Shown one piece after another: positions 59,801 to 64,000 of a DNA stretch of 64,000 nt. Below the pieces are notes generated by a model. That model was not told the DNA's origin and did no database searches. It was given only the letters and a program-made list of their open reading frames with translations. Source of the DNA: Galaxea fascicularis (taxonomy: Eukaryota > Cnidaria > Anthozoa > Scleractinia > Euphylliidae); the NCBI GenBank assembly GCA_948470475.1, contig OX419344.1, forward strand, positions 13,942,047-14,006,046. Reading direction: 5' to 3'. The position numbers and the translations under genes are program-made. The first letter of the stretch is position 1. The number at the start of each line of letters is the position of its first letter.

Positions 59801-62800
59801 ATCGGAGCTTTCGCCAAATTCTACGGCCTATAGGAGGAGTTACTGTACTATATATTTAGAACAGCTATGTAAGCATTTGACACAATCAACATTAAAAAAA
59901 AAAGAAAAATGGAATTCACGTCACCGCCACAGCTGTCGTGGGAAATCTTTGATTTTTCTGGCGGTATGGAACGGGGCTGGGTTTCAGCCTTGCCCTGTCA
60001 ACGAGTCTTACTTGTTTTTATTATTGAATAATTCTACTGATGCTTATTACGCTTGTTTTCCACGTGTAACGCTATGACTCGATTTAGTGCCCAGGGTGCT
60101 TAAATACTTTTGGTACCTCAAGGGAGGGCAGGGTAGTGAAGTATCGGCAGAATGTCGGTAGCCTATCGATCGACATGTCGGCCAACAATCGGACATTACC
60201 ACTCTCGGTTGACATATCGACCAACATAACGGTCGACTGACATATATCGGTCGACATATCGACCGACACTCGGCCGATGTATCAGTCGACATATCCGTAG
60301 ACACTCGGCCGATATGTCGACTGATACATCGGTCGAGTGTCGGTCGAGGGGTGCACAAAATACACATGATCCCAAATAAGCACTAAACAGTTGTTAAAAA
60401 GGAAATCAACATTTGAAAAACTTTTACCACCCACTAACATTTTCCCAGGTTCTGTAAATCCATTTGAAGGAAGACAACTAGGTGACTGATTCTGTGATCA
60501 CCTTCATGATGTTGAGAAAGATGACAGAGATGTGTCGAAACATTTTATTCTTCCTAACCATTCCAAACAACACATGGCAATCTGCACCTTTTCCCTACAT
60601 CAATGTACAGTGTACCAGGGAAGGCCACAAGAAATCTGACACAGAAATTTGTCTTCCAAATCAACAAAGTATTGACAAATGCTTTTCATTCAATAAATTT
60701 ATTCTTGCGTTTCCTGTTACCACGTTCCCACCAATCCTGTACACTGTAGCTCCATTTCCTCTATGTAAACCATACACAACCCATAATTCCTTGATTTTCT
60801 CTGACAAAGAGCCCATGCTTGAAACATCAGCTTTTTTGAGTCCTTGTATGGTGGCCAGTTTACATTATAAAGTCTGTTAATAAAACTAGATTTTATGTAA
60901 ATGAACAGCAAAAGGTGTAGTCCAGGAGCAGAAACTGAAAAAAATTGACCACATACACCGTAGCGCCCCACCACACTAAAAGTTTGTCCTCAGATTAAGA
61001 TAGACCAATATCCACTGAATGTTTTTACACCATTCATACTGGTATAATGTGGGCCAGGGATCTGCTACAACTTTTTTTGTGAGGGTGAGGCTACCACATG
61101 CTGAATTTTATAAGTATGACCAAACTGGGAAGGACAATAAGCATATCTCAGGATTTATAAAAGCTAGCTACTTGAAAATTGGAGATGTCGTATAACTTCA
61201 GGAGATTTTTGAAGGACAATTTTCAAAGTTTTAGTTTTTACTTCCATTGCATTCCTCAAAAGCTGTCCTTCAAAGAGAAAAGCCTGGTTATATGTCATTA
61301 CTGAAAAACACTTGGAAATATATGTTCTTATGTACAACAGTACCAAAGTTTATGGTCAGGTTAACACAAGCAAACTCCAACCTGTGTTGCATCATTGTTT
61401 GATGACAATGAAAAGGTGTTATGGTGTAACTACTCAAACTGAAGGGCATTTTAAAACTGGGCTTCAAATGCAGCCAGAAAATATGTTTGATAAACAGCAT
61501 CTTTCAGAAGACTGCATAATACAGCATGAAATGTTTCCCTCAGAGAATGGCCAAGCTACTGCTTAACACAGTGACTGATTAATACAGGTTGCACAGGATA
61601 TGTATAAAACAAGGAAGATGTCATTTTATATCAGATTAATCACCTAAAGAATATGATGTAGTTTTATACAAAGGCAGTACAAAATCATGTACTTGGTCGA
61701 AAAACTGCAACAAAACTGCAACAGGAGAACTCTATAAAACGGACTAATAAAACAGTAATGCCAAGTGATTTTCTTTTATAAAGTGACCGTCTAAAACAGG
61801 TCAAGACAATAGAAATAGCTCCCTTAGGACTTTTGTAACTGACCACTTAATGTGATGCTGCTTTATACAGGTTCAACTGTAAGTGAATTAGCATTACTTG
61901 AAATGAAAATATTTTTTGTGGCTACTGTTGTTTAGCAACAGTCGACACATTGCTTGGACTTATCTAACTAAGTAAGTAAGTAAGTTAGTTTGATAAGAAT
62001 CAGAAAGTCTGATCAATCAATGACTCCTTCTGGCAACTGGTTTTGGGTTCTGGAGGCTTTACTGTCAGGCGCAATTTGATCAGTAATCAGGTGGAATTGC
62101 TGAAACTCAAACTATGTGCTCTTCAAGAGAGCTAAGAGATCGAAGCAGGACTGACACTTGGGTGGTTTTGTATACAATAATTTTGTGCTCATTTGAACTC
62201 ACTCGGTGCCCCAAATACTTCATAACAGAGAATTCTTGGGATTTTACAGTGGTCTAGTGAGATTGTACAGGAAAAATGTAGATTGCTGGTGAGTTGTGCT
62301 TGTTTGAACATAATTTTGTAGTGGGAGGTGCACTGTCAATTATTTTTGTTGCATTATCTATACACTGATAAGTCTTTTTTACCCTCAATAAGTTTGGGTG
62401 TAGGAAAAAATTTTTGTTTGGTGAACTGTTCATTTTTAGCCTCAAGCATGATTTCTAACTGGCTTTCTATGTTTAGTAAAACCCTTTCTGAGTGGCAAAT
62501 TTGGGTGATCTCTTGTGATGATAATGAACAAGGTAAACAAGTAGCTCTCTCTATTGGCAATTCCAGCAAAGCTTCAAGACCAATGAGAATTCTTTCCCCT
62601 ATATACGTTTGGGTCTAAGAATGTAATTTCTGCATTTAATATTTCAGCTTTAAGTTCTATGGCTACATTGTTTACGTGGAACAAGATTGGAAAGATGTTT
62701 CAAATGACTATTAACTTACTATTTGCTAGACGACATTGAAGTTTTGATTTTGTCATGAAACCAATTCAGCCTCCTGCTAGTGGAGATTTTTGCTAGTTAA

Positions 62801-63768
62801 GGATTTTCATTTCGCAAAAACAGATTTTTTTGTTTTGCAAATTACAGATGTTCATGTCACAAAATACAGATTTTGAGTTCACTTTGCAAATTACAGATTT
62901 TCATTTCGCAGATTACATTAAAGCCAAAATAAAGGGTAGAACATACAACTATGATGGTAATTCACACTAAGGAGTTCTGATTTTTTATGGTTGGTTGGTT
63001 GCATCTCTGACATGCTTTAATGTGACTGCGCGATGCAGTTAAGAGTCATGTATGGTTGATATGCTTCAATGTGACAGGGCGATGCAGTTAGGAGTCATAT
63101 ATGGTTAAAATTGGACTATGTGACTGCGTGATGCAGTCGTAGTCTATACCCACATTTCACCCGTGCTCGCCACAAGAGTCTCCAGTAGCTCAGTGGTTAG
63201 AGCATCCGTGCTAGATCTCGGAGGGTCGTGCGTTCAAATCCCATCTGGGGCTCGGATTTTTTCCGAGTTCCCATAAGATGCAATAATATCATTCATTTCA
63301 TTCATTTCTTGTACAACTCGCTTGGTTATTTCAAACTGATTGAAAAATGCAGTCCAGTTAGACAATTTGAATATAAACTACACTGTAGAACTGTGTATAT
63401 TGATGCATAGTTTACAGATAAATATGTTATGCTAACTGAACAAAAATTCCACTGAATAAAGTTTCTAGTCAGATATTTGACACTGGCAGCAAATCATTGT
63501 CTGCCTTGACTAAAATGATGTAAATGTAGGCCGGGTTTCACCCACTGCTTCCTTGCAACTGGGCAACGTTTCGCATCTCTTTCATGTGTACGAGAAAGAG
63601 CTTTCAATTAAGTAGTAGCCACATGCAGTCCTTGACTGCCTATTTTTACTAAATGACAAAGTAATAATATCAAATGATTATTCACTGTACCTTTCTACGA
63701 TATTCTGCAATGGCTGCCATGTTTGGCTTCATCTGTTTTAACTTCTCTTCGGCAACAGTGATTTCATA
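42537..63768 (-). CDS. SMC4: SMC4, condensin core ATPase (3' part: last six exons)
   Basis: Partner of SMC2 in condensin; its ABC-type head binds ATP during chromosome condensation. Minus-strand exons 63691-63768, 58783-58938, 57955-58018, 47720-47826, 47510-47614 and 42537-42683 splice in phase to 657 nt, 218 residues and TGA; the rest lies beyond the window. Content in order: end of the second coiled coil, LGGDAELELVDSLDPFSE, the signature motif in NLSGGEKTLSSLAL, Walker B and D loop in LYVMDEIDAALDF, and the C-terminal LADRLIGIFKTDNCTKSVAI that is specific to SMC4. The gene converges on MOSPD. The introns are unusually rich in transposons. Confidence 0.95.
43560..44800 (-). mobile_element. 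Penelope-like RT/endonuclease remnant (second family)
   Basis: Minus strand order: HEDGKLPILDLKVWIEDRR (RT), FYSKEVASKVVVNARSAIPW, KPLYRPREWKI, LLQKSDPFRSRCVKQDC and MVCQAD, the RT-to-GIY-YIG linker layout of Penelope-like elements. Several stops. Family assignment is from memory. Confidence 0.5.
43981..44206. repeat. Tandem duplication, 113-bp unit, two copies
   Basis: CTGAATGCAATACC starts at 43981 and 44094; the copies match closely and lie inside the Penelope-like remnant, splitting it. Confidence 0.8.
44880..47060 (-). mobile_element. DIRS-like retroelement, RT core deleted
   Basis: Minus strand order: gag-like DHGLYDPLAKSTCW (46830), SQEVSVLLQKGATQDPFYHR (RT start), a jump from WMTFF into TIKEAVKNTQL that removes the RT catalytic core, MMISLPTEKANKVL, RNase H with LELKAALLAVKAFLKG and RQDNTTAITYINNKGGT (45960-45540), and the start of a recombinase-type region LYQRFQADGIPTNVANLL (45100). 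Stops and shifts throughout. Confidence 0.75.
47281..47380. repeat. Fragment of hAT-type MITE family
   Basis: CAGGGGTTTCAATAAAATTTGAAGTAGG resembles the left end of the MITE at 58220-58400; the other end is absent. It abuts the SMC4 Walker B exon region. Confidence 0.45.
47510..47614 (-). CDS. SMC4: SMC4 exon (Walker B)
   Basis: Acceptor CAATTGTAG, donor ATAAAG|GTAAAA, phase 0. Encodes VFALHHYKPTPLYVMDEIDA and ALDFRNVSIVANYIK. Confidence 0.93.
47720..47826 (-). CDS. SMC4: SMC4 exon (signature motif)
   Basis: Acceptor TTCTTTTCAG, donor GCTTTG|GTTAGT. Encodes SVRPPKKSWKNISNLSGGEK. The first seven codons (ITLIVLI) are extra compared with the usual short Gly-Ile-x-Phe link; the nearer AG would give a stop. 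Confidence 0.85.
48110..48410 (+). mobile_element. LINE C-terminal fragment (R2/NeSL-like)
   Basis: Reads ITIIDVACPFNTRVKNKEQE, KVENYQDLKQEIGSMW and KVKIIPIIVGALGTV, the tail of restriction-endonuclease-type LINEs. Confidence 0.6.
48414..48816 (-). mobile_element. LINE C-terminus and 3' tail
   Basis: Minus strand reads MLKTFGARSFQAAAPYLWNR and LPHEIRLIESLDKFKKAIKT, then a UTR ending in (ATT)n at 48418-48445. Confidence 0.75.
48892..49022. mobile_element. Partial copy of the 9322-9521 MITE family
   Basis: Shares AAACAGTAACGGTAATTAG and TTTCATGTTGCTTCTGATTG with the inverse of the element at 9322-9521; it lacks one end. Confidence 0.6.
49440..49900. mobile_element. Two head-to-head Penelope relics
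   Basis: The minus strand 49600-49440 and plus strand 49600-49900 are decayed copies of the GIY-YIG end of the element at 53618-56836 (AAATATCAGGACCTAAGCAA; ACATGTACCTCTGCAAATGT). Confidence 0.75.
49925..50712. repeat. Inverted repeat pair, unknown element
   Basis: 49925-50050 is inverted at 50580-50712 (TTTACAGTGAAACCAG; GAGCAAGTTGCGATTCAAAT). The 530-bp centre has no recognised gene. Confidence 0.6.
50770..51280. mobile_element. Head-to-head tRNA-like SINE pair
   Basis: The plus copy (about 50945-51275) contains TCATAGCTCAGTTGGTAGAG (A box), a decayed B box and CCTGAATTTTTTCAGG. A minus-strand head lies at 50810-50860. The whole is nearly palindromic (CATATGAAAGAAATCATATG on both sides). 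Confidence 0.7.
51560..51905 (+). pseudogene. pogo/Tigger-like DDE transposase relic
   Basis: Reads NFDQILLSYVCFASHTLHEK (NxDQTP-like), TVTTDHWNNNDKVIEYLERV and MEKHKELSLPEQQK, the DDE core of pogo-type transposases. The aspartate block after EQQKA is deleted. Confidence 0.5.
52023..53398 (-). mobile_element. Tc1/mariner transposon, decayed
   Basis: Ends AGGGTGTTTCAAAAGTTCGT are inverted; TA at 52021-52022 and 53399-53400. The minus-strand transposase starts near 53112, has TGA at codon 16, an internal deletion after NSTRKM, and frame changes near 52560. Catalytic residues are still seen: FLFTDECPKY, FIQDGAPAHTS, NSPDLNPIENIW. Confidence 0.88.
53618..53817 (+). repeat. Penelope left direct repeat
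   Basis: Begins CCACTATAAAAACTACACAC and ends TTATTCA; differs from the right copy by A versus G in GCGCTCRAAACG. Confidence 0.85.
53905..56584 (+). pseudogene. Penelope reverse transcriptase with GIY-YIG endonuclease, one frame break
   Basis: The protein copies RNA at the target and nicks DNA with GIY-YIG. The first frame (53905-55266) has the N-terminal domain, KSADKGGAVVVWRSDLY, and LCIYFLPKIHKPNNPGRPIV. The second (55229-56584) has MDITSLYTVIP, NGVAMGTRMGPSYANL, the catalytic YIDD in GRYIDDCIG, a Cys-rich linker KCARSRCKTC, and LYIGETGRRLGDRFREHL. A small deletion near 55150 shifts the frame; otherwise it looks intact. Confidence 0.85.
56637..56836 (+). repeat. Penelope right direct repeat
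   Basis: Second copy of the 200-bp repeat, starting about 50 bp after the polymerase stop codon. Confidence 0.85.
56840..57950. other. SMC4 intron, nothing recognised
   Basis: AT-rich, no coding pattern; local repeats of GTCTGAAA at 57445-57500. Confidence 0.45.
57955..58018 (-). CDS. SMC4: SMC4 exon (head)
   Basis: Acceptor TTGTTAG, donor GAAG|GTATTG, phase 0 to phase 1. Encodes ITLGGDAELELVDSLDPFSE. Confidence 0.92.
58220..58400. mobile_element. hAT-type MITE
   Basis: Ends CAGTGCTTTCAATAAG and CTATTGAAAACACTG; AGTATG flanks both sides (6 matching bases of a likely 8-bp duplication). CAGTG ends are usual for hAT. Confidence 0.6.
58783..58938 (-). CDS. SMC4: SMC4 exon (coiled coil to head)
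   Basis: Acceptor GCTCTGCAG, donor TATCAG|GTAAAC, phase 0. Encodes EEAYLSRVRELDEVTSN and RLDEFMTGFSMITTKLKEMY. Confidence 0.92.
59448..60352. mobile_element. Foldback element with CGACCGATATATCGGTCG arrays as ends
   Basis: 59448-59605 and 60130-60352 are inverted arrays of variants of TCGACCGATATATCGGTCGA; outer ends CACCCCTTGACCG and CGGTCGAGGGGTG. The unit is itself palindromic. The 500-bp centre has no gene. Confidence 0.7.
60440..60900 (+). mobile_element. Penelope 3' relic
   Basis: Decayed copy of the end of the 53618-56836 element, from GAAGGAAGACAACTAGGTGA through the stop and into the repeat (CAACCCATAATTCCTTGATT). Confidence 0.75.
60910..62790. other. SMC4 intron, nothing recognised
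   Basis: AT-rich; a short AAGTAAGT run at about 61970. Open frames of 60-96 codons have no family motifs. Confidence 0.45.
62800..62915. repeat. Short tandem repeat, CAAATTACAGATTTTCATTTCG type
   Basis: Three to four imperfect units of about 35 bp containing ACAGATTTT and CATTTCGCA. Confidence 0.6.
63012..63155 (+). repeat. 49-bp tandem repeat preceding SINE
   Basis: ATGCTTYAATGTGAC...GCGATGCAGTTARGAGTCAT starts at 63012 and 63061, and a third decayed copy follows at about 63110. Confidence 0.7.
63181..63262 (+). mobile_element. tRNA-derived SINE head with T6 hairpin
   Basis: A box TAGCTCAGTGGTTAGAGC and B box GTTCAAATCCC are well kept, but the anticodon arm does not fold normally. It is followed by CTCGGATTTTTTCCGAG. 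A tRNA gene is unlikely. Confidence 0.7.
63691..63768 (-). CDS. SMC4: SMC4 exon (coiled coil)
   Basis: Acceptor CATTCTTTTAG, donor AGAAAG|GTACAG, phase 0 both ends. Encodes LKQMKPNMAAIAEYRRK, a conserved SMC4 coiled-coil segment. Confidence 0.9.
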
Positions 63769-63938
63769 CTAAAAGAATGAGGGCATTAAGAACTTGTTCT
63801 GTACATACATCTCTTGGAGTAACTTACAGTGGAGCTCCACAAGCCAAAGCATCATGAGTAAAAGAAAGAATTTGTCTGTCCCCCCCAGGTGAGCCCGTGT
63901 TGGTGGGAAATCATATGGGAAACTCTTGTTTTTCAGGA

Positions 63939-64000
63939 TAAGGGGGGGGGGAGGGGGGGAGGGGGGGAGGGGAGAGAGAGAGAGAGAGAGAGAGAGAGGA
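63939..64000 (+). repeat. G-run and AG microsatellite
   Basis: Runs of 6-9 G separated by A, then (GA)n to the window end. Able to form a G-quadruplex, but possibly an assembly edge artefact. Confidence 0.8.

Noticed and set aside
63181..63253. A tRNA gene
   Set aside because: A and B boxes are good, but the anticodon arm does not fold and the T6 hairpin tail marks it as a SINE.

Overview
The window looks like nuclear DNA of a metazoan, most likely an anthozoan cnidarian and perhaps a stony coral. It holds three spliced host genes with GT-AG introns, MOSPD- and SMC4-type proteins with animal-like sequence, tRNA-like SINEs, Penelope, DIRS, L2/CR1-like and RTE retroelements, and many short inverted-repeat elements. 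The species cannot be fixed from the sequence. || Layout. 3-11944 (+): last six exons of a membrane protein with a cupredoxin-like domain, eight EGF repeats, one transmembrane segment and a short tail. 12.2-15.3 kb: a SINE, a Harbinger-type MITE and little else. 15.7-20.3 kb: a compact, GC-rich, decayed virus-like block (Polinton/adintovirus type) with a protein-primed-type DNA polymerase B pseudogene and small flanking genes. 20.5-27.3 kb: nested transposons. A LINE carries a 141-bp MITE and a 2.45-kb Mutator-like element, and the latter holds another LINE. 27652-38092 (+): a complete five-exon MOSPD1/3-like gene. 42537-63768 (-): the last six exons of SMC4, convergent with MOSPD, its introns packed with DIRS, Penelope, mariner, pogo, SINE and foldback elements. 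|| The host genes do unrelated jobs: adhesion or signalling at the cell surface, ER membrane contact or trafficking, and chromosome condensation. Almost everything between them is mobile DNA at different stages of decay. The most notable points are: two Mutator-like elements with 9-bp target duplications that appear to carry host-like promoter/first-exon pieces (2312-2892 and 24306-26755); the decayed virus-like block; a Penelope element with near-identical 200-bp direct repeats; and a copper-ligand-less cupredoxin joined to EGF repeats. || Limits. All homologies come from reading the sequence and from knowledge of the families. No database search was run. Exon boundaries were set by splice consensus and phase, and in all three genes the phases close exactly to a stop codon.
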